Positions 11,061-20,453 of a DNA stretch of 64,000 bases are shown in pieces (position 1 is the stretch's first letter; every line of letters starts with the position of its first letter). The notes under the pieces were generated by a model. The model was given only the letters and a program-made list of their open reading frames with translations, searched no databases and was not told where the DNA came from. The translations under genes and the position numbers were made by a program. Source of the DNA: Alloalcanivorax profundimaris (lineage in GTDB: Bacteria; Pseudomonadota; Gammaproteobacteria; Pseudomonadales; Alcanivoracaceae); contig NZ_JABJWH010000006.1 in assembly GCF_015265435.1 (NCBI RefSeq), forward strand, positions 248,001 to 312,000. The letters are read 5' to 3'.

Positions 11061-12567
11061 AAACGGCCACCCGGTTCCGGAACGCCGTCTTCACCCGCTG
11101 AGCTGGGTATTCCACCTGGCCGGCGGCCTGGGCGCCATGATTCCCCTGGCCATCGCCGCCGCCCTGGGCGCGGAGCGCGGCGGCGCGCTCTGGATGCTGG
11201 TGCCGCTGGTGCTGCTCGGCCCCCTGGCCGGGCTCTGGCACCAGTGGGTATACCGCTACGATTACGGCCCCGAGGGGCTGCTGATTCGCGAGGGGCTGGT
11301 GTTCCGCAACCTGCGCCAGATCGACTACCGGCGCATCGAGAACATCGACACCGAGCGCACCCTGTTGCACCGCCTGTTGGGCGTCGCCGACGTCAAGGTG
11401 GAGACCTCCAGCGGCGGCGGCGCGGAAGCCACCATCCGGGTGCTGTCCGTGGCCGGCGCGGAGGCCCTGAGCGAGGCGGTGTTCGCCCGCCGCCGGGCGC
11501 TGCGCGGCGACAACGGCGGCGAGGACGCCACCCGGGAGCCGGTGGCGGCGGGCGCCGCCGGCGGGGCGCCCGACAACAGCGCCCCGGAGCCCCTGCTGCG
11601 GCTGCCCGCCGGCGAACTGATCCTGATGGGGCTGATCGACAACCGCAACCTGTTCTGGCTCGGCGCGGTGATCGGTTCGCTGTTCCAGGTGGTGGGCGTG
11701 GAAACCCTGGAGCGGGTACTGGGGCCGGCGTTGCGTGACGCCGGCGTGGCCTACGTGAGCCAGCTGGGCCTGGCGCTCAAGATCGTTCTGGTGCTGGCCA
11801 CCGTGGTCGGCGTGCTGGTGGTGGCCAAGCTGCTGTCGGTGATCACCGCCCTGGTGCAGTACCACGATTACACCCTGGAGCGGAACGGCGACGACCTGCG
11901 CGCCCGCCACGGCCTGTTCACCCGCCGGGTGGTAACCGTGCGGGTGCCGCGCATCCAGGTGGTGCACCGACTGGCCACGCCGCTGCACCGGCTGTTCCGG
12001 CGGGTGGCCTTGCAGGCGGATCTGGCCGGCGGCGCCGCGGAGCCCGGCCAGAGTGGCGGCGCCCGGCCCCTGGCGCCGATCTGCCGGCCGGACCAGGTGG
12101 ACGCCCTGATCGACCGGGCGCTGCCGGGCCTGGACCGCGCCGACCCGGACTGGCGGCCGCTGTCGGCGCGCACCCGCCGGCGCCTCACCCGCCTGTGGCT
12201 GTGGTGTTGGGCGCTGCTGAGCCTGCCGCCGGCGCTGTGGTGGTGGGGCTGGCCGGGGCTGGCGGTGCTGCCCGCCGGCCTGCCGGTGGCGCTGCTGCAC
12301 GGCCACCTGTACGCCCGCTACACGCGCTGGGCGCTGACCCCGGACCTGCTGCTGTTCCACCGGGGCTGGCTGTGGCGCCGGCTGGCGGTGGTGCCGCGCA
12401 ATCGCATTCAAACCGTGCGCCTGGCCCGCAATCCCTTCGACCGGCGCTACCGCATGACCGAGTTGGAAATCGACACCGCCGGCGGCGGCCTGGCCAAGCG
12501 CCGGGTGCGGCTGGCCTACCTGGACCGCGACGTCGCCGCCCGGCTCGCCGGGTCGCTTTTGGAGTAA
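11050..12567 (+). CDS. Bacterial PH-domain membrane protein (YdbT-like)
   Basis: A 505-residue inner-membrane protein with three bPH2 repeats, each following a pair of membrane helices: YRYDYGPEGLLIREGLVFRN at about 75-95 with YRRIENIDTERTLLHRLLGV; YHDYTLERNGDDLRARHGLF at about 275 with VRVPRIQVVHRLATPLHRLF; and ARYTRWALTPDLLLFHRGWL near 420 with VPRNRIQTVRLARNPFDRRY. This organisation is that of YdbT. It overlaps the YdbS-like gene by 11 bases and precedes terC by three bases, so the three form one transcription unit. Confidence 0.85.
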   Translation: MRYENGHPVPERRLHPLSWVFHLAGGLGAMIPLAIAAALGAERGGALWMLVPLVLLGPLAGLWHQWVYRYDYGPEGLLIREGLVFRNLRQIDYRRIENIDTERTLLHRLLGVADVKVETSSGGGAEATIRVLSVAGAEALSEAVFARRRALRGDNGGEDATREPVAAGAAGGAPDNSAPEPLLRLPAGELILMGLIDNRNLFWLGAVIGSLFQVVGVETLERVLGPALRDAGVAYVSQLGLALKIVLVLATVVGVLVVAKLLSVITALVQYHDYTLERNGDDLRARHGLFTRRVVTVRVPRIQVVHRLATPLHRLFRRVALQADLAGGAAEPGQSGGARPLAPICRPDQVDALIDRALPGLDRADPDWRPLSARTRRRLTRLWLWCWALLSLPPALWWWGWPGLAVLPAGLPVALLHGHLYARYTRWALTPDLLLFHRGWLWRRLAVVPRNRIQTVRLARNPFDRRYRMTELEIDTAGGGLAKRRVRLAYLDRDVAARLAGSLLE

Positions 12568-12570
12568 ACC

Positions 12571-13308
12571 ATGCTGGAATGGATCGCTTCGCCGGAGGCG
12601 TGGATCGCCCTGGCCACCCTGACCGCCCTGGAGATCGTGCTGGGCATCGACAACATCATCTTCCTGTCCATCCTGGTGGACCGGCTGCCGGAGAAGCAGC
12701 GCCCCAAGGCGCGCTTTATCGGCCTGTCCATGGCCATGGTGATGCGGCTGCTGCTGCTGGCGTCGCTGGCCTGGCTCACCAAACTCACCGCCGATCTGTT
12801 CACGGTGCTCGGCCAGGGCATCTCCGGGCGCGATCTGGTGCTGATCCTGGGCGGGTTGTTCCTGCTCGCCAAGTCGGTGCTGGAAATCCACCATTCCATC
12901 GAGGACGCCGACGAGGCGCCCCAACTGGCCAAGCCCAAGGCCGGGGCCTCCTTCATGGCGATCCTGATCCAGATCGCGGTGCTGGACATGGTGTTCTCGC
13001 TGGATTCGGTGATCACCGCCGTGGGCATGGCCAACCATCTGGAAGTGATGGTGATCGCGGTGATCATCGCGGTGGGCTTCATGATGGTGTTCGCCAACGC
13101 CATCGGGCGTTTCATCACCGAGCACCCGACCCTGAAGATGCTGGCGCTGTCATTCCTGGTGCTGGTGGGCACGGCGCTGATCGCCGATGGCCTGGAATTC
13201 CACATTCCCAAGGGCTACATCTACTTCGCCATGGCGTTCAGCTTCGGCGTGGAAATGCTCAACCTGCGCGTGCGCGCCAAGCGCAAGGCGGCCGCCGTGG
13301 AGCCCTAG
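12571..13308 (+). CDS. TerC-family integral membrane protein
   Basis: A 245-residue protein with about seven membrane helices. The TerC-family signatures are present: LTALEIVLGIDNIIFLSILV with conserved acidic residues inside a helix, and AVLDMVFSLDSVITAVGMAN. The YgdQ/YkoY branch of TerC is implicated in manganese export or metalation of exported proteins; the exact role here is not shown. It follows the PH-domain genes by three bases and its stop overlaps the convergent hpaR stop by four bases. Confidence 0.88.
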   Translation: MLEWIASPEAWIALATLTALEIVLGIDNIIFLSILVDRLPEKQRPKARFIGLSMAMVMRLLLLASLAWLTKLTADLFTVLGQGISGRDLVLILGGLFLLAKSVLEIHHSIEDADEAPQLAKPKAGASFMAILIQIAVLDMVFSLDSVITAVGMANHLEVMVIAVIIAVGFMMVFANAIGRFITEHPTLKMLALSFLVLVGTALIADGLEFHIPKGYIYFAMAFSFGVEMLNLRVRAKRKAAAVEP

Positions 13309-13733
13309 GGCTCCACGCGCTGCAGCTGGTCGAGCAGCGCCATCAGGGTCTTGTAGTTGTCGGCGCCGAGCTGGCGTTTGATGCGGCGGTATTGCTTGTG
13401 CATGTCGCCGCTCATGGCATCGAACAGGCGGTGGCCTTCCTCGGTGAGCGATACGCACAGCCGGCGCTGGTCATTGGCCGGCTTCCAGCGTTTCACATAG
13501 CCGGTTTTTTCCAGGCGCACCAGCACGCCGGTGAGACTGGGCCGCAGGATGCAGGCGATTTCCGCCAGGTCCCGGCTTTCCAGTTGATGCTCCGGGACTT
13601 CCTTGAGGATGCGGATCACCCGCCATTGCTGTTCGGTGAGGCCATGCTCATTGAGCAGCGGGCGGAAAAAGCCCATGGCGGCCTCGCGGGCCTGAAGCAG
13701 GGCCACGGTCAAAGAAGGCGTGGGTTTGGCCAT
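13305..13733 (-). CDS. hpaR: MarR-family repressor of homoprotocatechuate degradation
   Basis: A 142-residue MarR regulator from ATG 13733 (GGAG upstream). Close to HpaR: PSLTVALLQAREAAMGFFRP, NEHGLTEQQWRVIRILKEVP, and the winged-helix segment SLTGVLVRLEKTGYVKRWKP. HpaR of E. coli represses the hpa meta-cleavage operon until 4-hydroxyphenylacetate or homoprotocatechuate is present. It is the last gene of the hpa operon, so a repressor loop is likely. Its probable operators are the CATTAA-N4-TTAATG palindromes at 21264-21279 and 24350-24365. Confidence 0.9.
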   Translation of the reverse strand: MAKPTPSLTVALLQAREAAMGFFRPLLNEHGLTEQQWRVIRILKEVPEHQLESRDLAEIACILRPSLTGVLVRLEKTGYVKRWKPANDQRRLCVSLTEEGHRLFDAMSGDMHKQYRRIKRQLGADNYKTLMALLDQLQRVEP

Positions 13734-13771
13734 GCGGTGGGAGTGCTCCTTGGGTACCGCGCGGCGGCGGC

Positions 13772-15241
13772 TCACGGATCCGCCACGCACAGGTATTTCA
13801 ATTCCAGATAATCATCGATGCCGTGCCGGGACCCTTCGCGGCCCAGCCCGGATTCCTTGATGCCGCCGAAGGGGGCCAGTTCGGTGGAGATGATACCTTC
13901 GTTGACGCCGACCATGCCATATTCCAGCGCCTCGGCCACCCGCCAGGCGCGCCCCAGATCGCCGCTGTACACATAGGCGGCCAGCCCGGAAGGGGTGTCG
14001 TTGGCCAGGGCCAGCGCCTCGGCCTCGTCGTGGAAACGGAACACCGGCGCCAGGGGGCCGAAGGTTTCCTCCCGGGCCACGCGCATGGCCGGGGTGACGC
14101 CGCTGAGCACGGTGGGCTGGAAGAAGCCGCCGCCCAACGCATGGGGGGCGCCACCGCACAGCAGCCGGGCGCCGCCCTGAAGGGCGTCGTCCACATGGGC
14201 CTGTACCTTGGTGAGGGCGCCAGCGTGGATCAGCGGACCCTGTTGCGCGTGTTCGTCGCCGGCGGGGCCTACCTTGAGGGCGGCCACCGCCCGCGCCAGC
14301 TTGTCGCAGAAGGCGTCGTGGATGCCGTCCTGGATCAGAAAGCGGTTGGTGCACACGCAGGTCTGGCCGCTGTTACGGAACTTCGAGGCCAGGGCGCCTT
14401 CAACGGCGGCGTCCAGGTTGGCGTCGTCGAACACGATAAAAGGGGCGTTGCCGCCCAGTTCCAGGCTCAGCTTCTTCACCGTGTCCGCGCATTGCGCCAT
14501 CAGCAGCTTGCCCACCGCCGTGGAGCCGGTGAACGACAGCTTGCGCACCCGCGGGTCGCCGGTGAGGCGGGCGCCGATGGCGGCGGCGTCGCGGCCGGGC
14601 ACCACGTTGAACACCCCGGCGGGCAGGCCGGCGCGCCGGGCCAGCTCGGCCAGGGCCAGCGCCGAGAGCGGCGTTTCCGGATCCGGCTTGAGCACCAGGG
14701 TGCAGCCCGCCGCCAGGGCCGGGCCGGCCTTGCGGGTGACCATGGCGCAGGGGAAGTTCCAGGGGGTGATGGCGGCCACCACGCCCACCGGCTGCTTGAG
14801 GGTGGCCAGCCGCCGGCCGGGCCGGTCGCCGGCCAGCAGTTCGCCGTTGACGCGTTTGGCTTCCTCGGCGAACCACTCGATAAAGCTGGCCGCGTAGTCG
14901 ATTTCGCCCCGGCTTTCCGCCAGCGGCTTGCCCTGTTCGCGGCTGAGCAGCCGGGCCAGGTCTTCCTTGTGCTCGAGCATCAGGTCGAACCAGCGGCGCA
15001 GGATCCGCGAGCGTTCCTTGGCGGGCCGTTGGCGCCAGGCGGGCAGGGCGCGCTCGGCGGCGTCGATGGCGCGGTCGGTGTCCGTGGCGCCGGCGTCCGC
15101 CACCTCGGTGATCAGGCTGTGGTCCGCCGGGTCGCGCACCGGGAAGCGGGCGCCGCCATCGGCGTCGAGCCACTGGCCGTCGATGCAGGCCTGGTCGCGC
15201 AGCAGGGCGGCGTCGGCCAGGGCCAGGGGAGAGTCGGTCAT
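13772..15241 (-). CDS. gabD: NAD(P)-dependent succinate-semialdehyde dehydrogenase
   Basis: A 489-residue aldehyde dehydrogenase of the GabD type. Cofactor-binding segment GVVAAITPWNFPCAMVTRKA, catalytic glutamate in LELGGNAPFIVF, catalytic cysteine in FRNSGQTCVCTNRFLIQDG (the two-cysteine CVC motif of GabD enzymes), and C-terminal PFGGIKESGLGREGSRHG. HpaI releases succinate semialdehyde and pyruvate; this enzyme oxidises the former to succinate for the TCA cycle, which explains its place between hpaI and hpaR. ATG at 15241 follows AAGGAACC. A gap of about 30 bases separates it from hpaI. Confidence 0.9.
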   Translation of the reverse strand: MTDSPLALADAALLRDQACIDGQWLDADGGARFPVRDPADHSLITEVADAGATDTDRAIDAAERALPAWRQRPAKERSRILRRWFDLMLEHKEDLARLLSREQGKPLAESRGEIDYAASFIEWFAEEAKRVNGELLAGDRPGRRLATLKQPVGVVAAITPWNFPCAMVTRKAGPALAAGCTLVLKPDPETPLSALALAELARRAGLPAGVFNVVPGRDAAAIGARLTGDPRVRKLSFTGSTAVGKLLMAQCADTVKKLSLELGGNAPFIVFDDANLDAAVEGALASKFRNSGQTCVCTNRFLIQDGIHDAFCDKLARAVAALKVGPAGDEHAQQGPLIHAGALTKVQAHVDDALQGGARLLCGGAPHALGGGFFQPTVLSGVTPAMRVAREETFGPLAPVFRFHDEAEALALANDTPSGLAAYVYSGDLGRAWRVAEALEYGMVGVNEGIISTELAPFGGIKESGLGREGSRHGIDDYLELKYLCVADP

Positions 15242-15272
15242 GAAGGTTCCTTGGTTCCGATCAGGGCGCGAA

Positions 15273-16079
15273 TCAGTAAACGGACGGGCCGGCGGGCGCC
15301 GCCGGGGCGTCGTCGCCCTTGAATTCGGCGGCGAGGCCCTTGAGGGCGCCCATCAGCAGGCTGGTGTCCACCCCCACGGCGACGAACAGGCAGCCCAGCT
15401 CCAGGTAGCGCCGCGCCAGCGCCTGGTTGGCGTTGAGAATCCCGGCGGCCTTGCCGGCCTGGCGGATGCGCGCGATGGCATCCTCGATGGCCGCCTGCAC
15501 GTCCGGGTGCGCCGGGTTGCCCCGGTGACCCAGGGAGGCGCTCAGGTCCGCCGGCCCGATGAAGACGCCGTCCACGCCGTCCACGGCGGCGATCTGGTCC
15601 AGGTTGTTCAGGGCCTCGGTGCTCTCGATCTGTACCAGCAGACACATTTCGCCGTCCGCCTGGTCCAGATAGCCGGGCACGCTGTTCCAGCGCGATGCCC
15701 GGGCCAGGGCGCTGCCCACGCCGCGCACGCCGTCCGGCGGGTAGCGCATGGCGCGCACCAGCTGGCGGGCCTGATCGGCGCTGTCCACCATGGGCACCAG
15801 CAGGGTCTGGGCGCCGATGTCCAGGTACTGCTTGATCAGGGCGGTGTCGCCCACCGGCGGGCGCAGCACCGGCTGGGCCGGGTAGGGCGCCACCGCCTGG
15901 AGTTGCGCCAGCAGGGTGCGCAGGTCGTTGGGGGCGTGTTCACCGTCCATCAGCAGCCAGTCGAAGCCGGCGTTGGCGGCCAGCTCGGCGCAGTAGGCGT
16001 CGCACAGCCCCAGCCACAGGCCGATCTGCGGGCGTTTCTCGGCGAGCGCTTTCTTGAAGGTGTTGACGGGCATGTCCAT
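15273..16079 (-). CDS. hpaI: 4-hydroxy-2-oxoheptanedioate aldolase
   Basis: A 268-residue class II (metal-dependent) HpcH/HpaI aldolase. Conserved segments [24 protein letters not shown], the metal-site glutamate in [33 protein letters not shown] and [20 protein letters not shown] are almost those of E. coli HpaI. It cleaves 4-hydroxy-2-oxoheptane-1,7-dioate to pyruvate and succinate semialdehyde, the last carbon-carbon cleavage of the pathway. ATG 16079 follows AGGAAAAACAG; a second ATG at 16073 would lose two residues. Confidence 0.94.
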   Translation of the reverse strand: MDMPVNTFKKALAEKRPQIGLWLGLCDAYCAELAANAGFDWLLMDGEHAPNDLRTLLAQLQAVAPYPAQPVLRPPVGDTALIKQYLDIGAQTLLVPMVDSADQARQLVRAMRYPPDGVRGVGSALARASRWNSVPGYLDQADGEMCLLVQIESTEALNNLDQIAAVDGVDGVFIGPADLSASLGHRGNPAHPDVQAAIEDAIARIRQAGKAAGILNANQALARRYLELGCLFVAVGVDTSLLMGALKGLAAEFKGDDAPAAPAGPSVY

Positions 16080-16105
16080 CTGTTTTTCCTGTGTCGGTCT
16101 TGGGC

Positions 16106-16909
16106 TCAAACGAACCGGCAGGCGATGGCGCCCATATCGTCGTAGTCCACGTGGAAGGTGTCGCCGGGACGCACCGCCACCGGGCGGGTGAAGGAGCCGC
16201 CGAGAATCAACTGGCCAGCTTCCAGACCCACATCATAGGGCGCCAGACGATTGGCCAGCCAGGCCACGCCCTTGGCCGGGTGATTGAGCACCGCGGCGGC
16301 GACGCCGGATTCCTCGATCACGCCGTTGCGGTAGAGGATCGCGGAAACACGGCGCAGGTCCAGGTCCATGGGCCGGATCGGGCGGCCGCCCATCACCACG
16401 CCGGCGTTGGCGGCGTTATCGGAAATGGTGTCGAACACCTTGCGGGTGACGCCGCTTTCCTCGTCCACCTGCTGGATGCGCGCATCGATGATCTCCAGGG
16501 CGGGAATCACGTACTCGGTGGCGTCGTAGACGTCGAAGATGGTGCAGTTCGGGCCCTTGAGCGGCTTGCCGAGGATGAACGCCAGCTCCACCTCCAGGCG
16601 TGGCACGATAAAGCGGTCGATGGGAATGTCGGTGCCCTCGTCGAACAGCATGTCGTCGAGCAGGGCACCGTAGTCCGGCTCGTCGATGTTCGAGGACACC
16701 TGCATGGCCCGTGAGGTCAGGCCGATCTTGTGGCCGATCAGCTTGCGTCCATCGGCGATTTTCTTGTCCACCCAGGCGCGCTGGATGGCGTAGGCGTCCT
16801 CGATGGTGATGTCCGGCTGTTCCAGGGAAAACTGGCGGATCTGGGTGCGTTGCCGTTCGGCGTCGTCGAGCCGTTGCACGGCCTGGCGGATGAAAGCGTC
16901 GTCGAGCAT
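16106..16909 (-). CDS. hpaH: 2-oxo-hept-4-ene-1,7-dioate hydratase
   Basis: A 267-residue member of the fumarylacetoacetase-like hydratase family: [59 protein letters not shown] with the metal-binding E-x-E-type acidic residues, and [20 protein letters not shown] with [20 protein letters not shown] near the C-terminus. It adds water to 2-oxohept-4-enedioate to give the HpaI substrate. The start codon overlaps the hpaF stop by one base (TGATG), so the two are coupled. Confidence 0.94.
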   Translation of the reverse strand: MLDDAFIRQAVQRLDDAERQRTQIRQFSLEQPDITIEDAYAIQRAWVDKKIADGRKLIGHKIGLTSRAMQVSSNIDEPDYGALLDDMLFDEGTDIPIDRFIVPRLEVELAFILGKPLKGPNCTIFDVYDATEYVIPALEIIDARIQQVDEESGVTRKVFDTISDNAANAGVVMGGRPIRPMDLDLRRVSAILYRNGVIEESGVAAAVLNHPAKGVAWLANRLAPYDVGLEAGQLILGGSFTRPVAVRPGDTFHVDYDDMGAIACRFV

Positions 16910-17298
16910 CAGCGCTCCCCTTTGAGAAAGGCGTGGATGTTGTTGTGTTTGAAGTTCAGGTCCGGGTCCAGCTCGGTCATCTCGAAGGACACCGCCAGCA
17001 GACGTTTTTCCTGAAGCGGCGCGAAGTGGGCCTTGATCGCCTCGAACAGGGTTTCGGCGACTTTTTTGCGGGTTGCCAGGTCGCGGCCGCTGCCCACCTT
17101 CAGGCTCAGGTGCACGAAGGCGTAGTCGTGCTCGCCGTCGGCGATGCGGTAGGTATCGTGGCGGATGGCGCGGCTGCGGATGCCGCCCAGGGGAAACACG
17201 CCGGAATCGCCCAGTACCCGGTGCACGGTTTCGAACAGGGCGGGGAAGTCCGTTTCGCCTTCCAGGTTGCCGCTGTATTCGGCGATGAAATGGGGCAT
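16909..17298 (-). CDS. hpaF: 5-carboxymethyl-2-hydroxymuconate delta-isomerase
   Basis: A 129-residue CHMI of the tautomerase superfamily. After the initiator methionine comes the catalytic proline ([20 protein letters not shown]), the arrangement required for the N-terminal Pro general base; later [20 protein letters not shown] and [20 protein letters not shown] are typical. The open frame extends upstream to 17532, but ATG 17298 is right because AAGGAGA lies eight bases before it and the enzyme needs Pro at position 2. It isomerises the product of HpaE. Confidence 0.94.
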   Translation of the reverse strand: MPHFIAEYSGNLEGETDFPALFETVHRVLGDSGVFPLGGIRSRAIRHDTYRIADGEHDYAFVHLSLKVGSGRDLATRKKVAETLFEAIKAHFAPLQEKRLLAVSFEMTELDPDLNFKHNNIHAFLKGER

Positions 17299-17324
17299 GA
17301 GAGTTCTCCTTGAATCAGGATGGC

Positions 17325-18188
17325 CTACCAGGGCAGCGGAAAAACCGCATTGATCTGCCCGGTGCCGGAGCTGGCGTACAGATCGGTGAGCACTTCCACC
17401 GGCCGGTCGTAATCCTCGCCGCCAAGCAGCCCCAGCAGCATGGCGGTGTCGTGCATGCCGCCCTCGCCGTAGCAGTGCTCGGCGTAGTCCGGCAGCATGG
17501 CGCAGAACTCCTTGAAACGGCCCTGCTTCCACAGTTCCACCACGCGCAGGTCCATCTGCCGGTCGAATTCACGGCTCCACTGGTGGAGGTTCTGGTCGGC
17601 CAGCCGGTCGTCGGAAAAGCGGTGCGACATGGAGCCGGACGCCAGCACCACCACCTTGCGGTCGCTGGCCTCGATGGCGCGGCGCACGGCGGCGCCGAAG
17701 GTGAAGCTGTCCTCCAGCCGGTGCCAGGCGCACCAGGACGCCACCGACACCACCTTCAAATGCTGCTCCCGAGGCACGTCCATGTGCATGTAGCGCATCG
17801 GCACCAGGGTGCCGTACTCCAGATGCAGGCTGGGAATATTGTGGGCCCGGGTGCGCACGTCGGCGGCGTTGGCTTGCTCGGCGATGAGTTCGCCCAGATC
17901 CGGAGCGCCGTCGTACTGGTAGTGCATGTCCTTGATGAAGTGGGGCAGCTCGTTGCTGGTGTAGATGCCCTCGAACCGTTCACCGCAGTTGATGTGGTAG
18001 CCGCTGTTGACCAGCCAGTGCACGTCGAACACCAGGGCGGTGTCGGCGCCCAGCTCGCGGGCGCGGCGGCCGATTTCCTTGTGGCCGTCGATGGCCGCCT
18101 GCCGGCACCCCTGATGGGGCCCCGGCAGTTCGGACAGATACATGGACGGCACGTGGCAGATCTTGGCGGCGAGAACGACCTCTCCCAT
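17325..18188 (-). CDS. hpaD: 3,4-dihydroxyphenylacetate 2,3-dioxygenase (extradiol)
   Basis: A 287-residue class III (LigB-like) extradiol dioxygenase, close to E. coli HpaD: AAKICHVPSMYLSELPGPHQ with the first metal histidine, then FDVHWLVNSGYHINC with histidines of the active site, and VVVLASGSMSHRFSDDRL. It opens the ring of homoprotocatechuate between C2 and C3 to 5-carboxymethyl-2-hydroxymuconate semialdehyde using Fe(II) or Mn(II). This is the ring-cleavage step that identifies the operon. A gap of 26 bases precedes hpaF. Confidence 0.95.
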   Translation of the reverse strand: MGEVVLAAKICHVPSMYLSELPGPHQGCRQAAIDGHKEIGRRARELGADTALVFDVHWLVNSGYHINCGERFEGIYTSNELPHFIKDMHYQYDGAPDLGELIAEQANAADVRTRAHNIPSLHLEYGTLVPMRYMHMDVPREQHLKVVSVASWCAWHRLEDSFTFGAAVRRAIEASDRKVVVLASGSMSHRFSDDRLADQNLHQWSREFDRQMDLRVVELWKQGRFKEFCAMLPDYAEHCYGEGGMHDTAMLLGLLGGEDYDRPVEVLTDLYASSGTGQINAVFPLPW

Positions 18189-18216
18189 TGTTTTTCTCCT
18201 TATCGCCGTGCCGGGG

Positions 18217-19677
18217 TCAGACGCCCCAGCGCGGAATGTGATGGTGGCCCATGGCGACGCAGACGTTCTTCACCTCGGTGAACACCTCGAAGCTGTATTC
18301 ACCGCCCTCGCGGCCGGTGCCGGATTGTTTGATGCCGCCGAACGGCTGGCGCAGGTCGCGTACGTTCTGGCTGTTGATGAACACCATGCCCGCCTCGATG
18401 CCGCGCGCCACGCGGTGCGCCTTGGCCAGGTTCTCGGTCCACACGTAGGAGGCCAGGCCGTACTGCACGTCGTTGGCCAGTTCCAGGGCGTGGGCCTCGT
18501 CGGTGAACTTGCCCAGGCACACCACCGGGCCGAAGATTTCCTCCTGGCAGATGCGCATCTTGTTGTCCACATCGGCGAACACCGTGGGTTGGATGAACTG
18601 GCCGTTGGCGACCCGGTCGGGCAGGCCCTCCGGGCGTTCCAGGCCGCCGGCCACCAGTTTGGCGCCTTCCTCGATGCCGATGCGAATGTAGCCGGTGACT
18701 TTTTCGTAGTGCTGTTGGGTGATCATGGAACCGACCTGGGTGTCCGGGTTCTCCGGGTCCCCCACCTTCAGCTTCTTGGCGCGTTCGGCGAATTTCTTGA
18801 CGAACTCGTCATAGACACTTTCCTGAATGAAGATGCGGCTGCCGGCGGTGCAACGCTCGCCGTTCAGGGAGAAGATGGTGAACAGGGCGGCGTCCAGGGC
18901 GCGATCCAGGTCCGCGTCCTCGAACACCAGCACCGGCGACTTGCCGCCCAGTTCCATGGAGTACTTCTTCATGCCGCCGTTCTGCACGATCTTGCGACCG
19001 GTGGCGGTGCCGCCGGTGAAGGACACCGCACGCACGTCCGGGTGGCGCACCAGGGCGTCGCCGGCGGTGGACCCGTAGCCCTGGATCACGTTGAACACGC
19101 CATCCGGAATGCCCGCCTCCTTGGTCAGCTTGCCCAGCTCGGCGGCGGTCATCGGCGACAGCTCGGACATCTTGAGCACGGCGGTATTGCCCAGCGCCAG
19201 GCAAGGGGCGGTTTTCCAGGTGGCGGTCATGAACGGCACGTTCCACGGTGACACCAGCGCGCACACCCCCACCGGCTGGTACAGGGTGTAGTTGAGCATC
19301 TGGTCGTCCACCGGGTAGGTGTGGCCGTTCATGCGCGTGCAGACTTCGGCGAAGAAATTGAAGTTGTGCGAGGCGCGCGGGATCAGCACGTTCCTGGTTT
19401 GATGAATGGGCAGGCCGGTGTCCAGGGTCTCCAGCTCCGCCAGGCGCGGCACATTCTCGTCGATCAACTCGCCGAGGCGGCGCATCAGACGGGCCCGTTC
19501 CTTGGCCGGGGTGTTGGCCCAGCCGGGGAAGGCGGCCTTGGCGGCGGCCACCGCTTCGTTCACTTCCTTCTCGGTGCCGCTGGCCACCGGGCCGATCACT
19601 TCGCCGGTGGCCGGGTTGATGTTGTCGAACGTTTCCGGGCTTTCCACTTCCCGGCCGTTGATCCAGTGCTTGATCAC
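18217..19677 (-). CDS. hpaE: 5-carboxymethyl-2-hydroxymuconate semialdehyde dehydrogenase
   Basis: A 486-residue NAD-dependent aldehyde dehydrogenase. Cofactor segment VCALVSPWNVPFMTATWKTA, catalytic glutamate in [20 protein letters not shown], catalytic cysteine in FSLNGERCTAGSRIFIQ, and QPFGGIKQSGTGREGGEYSF at the end. The N-terminal IKHWINGREVESPETF and the operon position between hpaD and hpaG identify it as HpaE, which oxidises the HpaD product. Its start overlaps the hpaG2 stop by four bases (ATGA). Confidence 0.94.
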   Translation of the reverse strand: MIKHWINGREVESPETFDNINPATGEVIGPVASGTEKEVNEAVAAAKAAFPGWANTPAKERARLMRRLGELIDENVPRLAELETLDTGLPIHQTRNVLIPRASHNFNFFAEVCTRMNGHTYPVDDQMLNYTLYQPVGVCALVSPWNVPFMTATWKTAPCLALGNTAVLKMSELSPMTAAELGKLTKEAGIPDGVFNVIQGYGSTAGDALVRHPDVRAVSFTGGTATGRKIVQNGGMKKYSMELGGKSPVLVFEDADLDRALDAALFTIFSLNGERCTAGSRIFIQESVYDEFVKKFAERAKKLKVGDPENPDTQVGSMITQQHYEKVTGYIRIGIEEGAKLVAGGLERPEGLPDRVANGQFIQPTVFADVDNKMRICQEEIFGPVVCLGKFTDEAHALELANDVQYGLASYVWTENLAKAHRVARGIEAGMVFINSQNVRDLRQPFGGIKQSGTGREGGEYSFEVFTEVKNVCVAMGHHHIPRWGV

Positions 19678-20453
19678 GATGACTGCTCCTTCGCGTTCTT
19701 GAAGAATTCACTTTCGCTGAGCATGGTGTTGCGCAGCCGACCGATGCCCTCGATCTCCACGTCCACCACGTCGCCGGGTTGCACGTCCGCCATGCCCTTG
19801 GGCGTGCCGGTGGCGATCATGTCGCCGGGCTGCAGGGTCATGAAGCCGGACAGGTATTCGATCAGGAAGGGCACGTCGAAAATCATGTCGGCGGTGGTGC
19901 CTTCCTGTTTCAGTTCGCCGTTGATGTAGGTGCGCAGGGTCAGGTTGTTGGGCTCCGGAACCTGGCTCCTGTCGATGATCCAGGGGCCCACCGGGGTGGT
20001 GCTGTCGCGGTTCTTCACGCGCAGGTTGGGCCGGTAGTAATTTTCCAGGTAGTCGCGGATGGCGTAGTCGTTGCACAGGGTGTAGCCGGCCACGTACTCC
20101 AGGGCGTCGGCGCGGCTGACGTTACGCGCGGTCTTGCCGATCACCGCCACCAGCTCGCACTCGTAGTGCATGTAATCCACGTTGTCCGGGCGCCAGCTGT
20201 AACCGTCGTGGCCGGTGTAGGCGTTGGGCGCCTTGACGAACACCAGCGGTTCCTTGGGCGCCGATTTGAAGCTCAGCTCGGCGGCGTGGTCGGCGTAGTT
20301 GAGGCCCAGGGCGAACATGGTGCCGGTGGCCGGCGGCAGCCAGGTCACCTGGCCGGCGTCGAGCGGCGTGCCGTCGGCCATCAGGATATTGCCGTCGTCA
20401 TTGACGGTGACGTCGAGCACCTGGCCCCGGTGCTGGATGCGAGCGTGTTTCAT
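19674..20453 (-). CDS. hpaG2: HpaG second unit: OPET decarboxylase / HHDD isomerase subunit
   Basis: A 259-residue fumarylacetoacetase-fold protein. TMFALGLNYADHAAELSFKS, EPLVFVKAPNAYTGHDGYSW, YMHYECELVAVIGKTARNVS with the E-x-E metal ligands, and PGDMIATGTPKGMADVQPGD near the C-terminus are characteristic. E. coli HpaG is one protein of two such domains; here the second domain is a separate gene. Together the units decarboxylate 5-oxopent-3-ene-1,2,5-tricarboxylate and isomerise the product. Start ATG 20453 overlaps the hpaG1 stop by four bases. Confidence 0.92.
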   Translation of the reverse strand: MKHARIQHRGQVLDVTVNDDGNILMADGTPLDAGQVTWLPPATGTMFALGLNYADHAAELSFKSAPKEPLVFVKAPNAYTGHDGYSWRPDNVDYMHYECELVAVIGKTARNVSRADALEYVAGYTLCNDYAIRDYLENYYRPNLRVKNRDSTTPVGPWIIDRSQVPEPNNLTLRTYINGELKQEGTTADMIFDVPFLIEYLSGFMTLQPGDMIATGTPKGMADVQPGDVVDVEIEGIGRLRNTMLSESEFFKNAKEQSS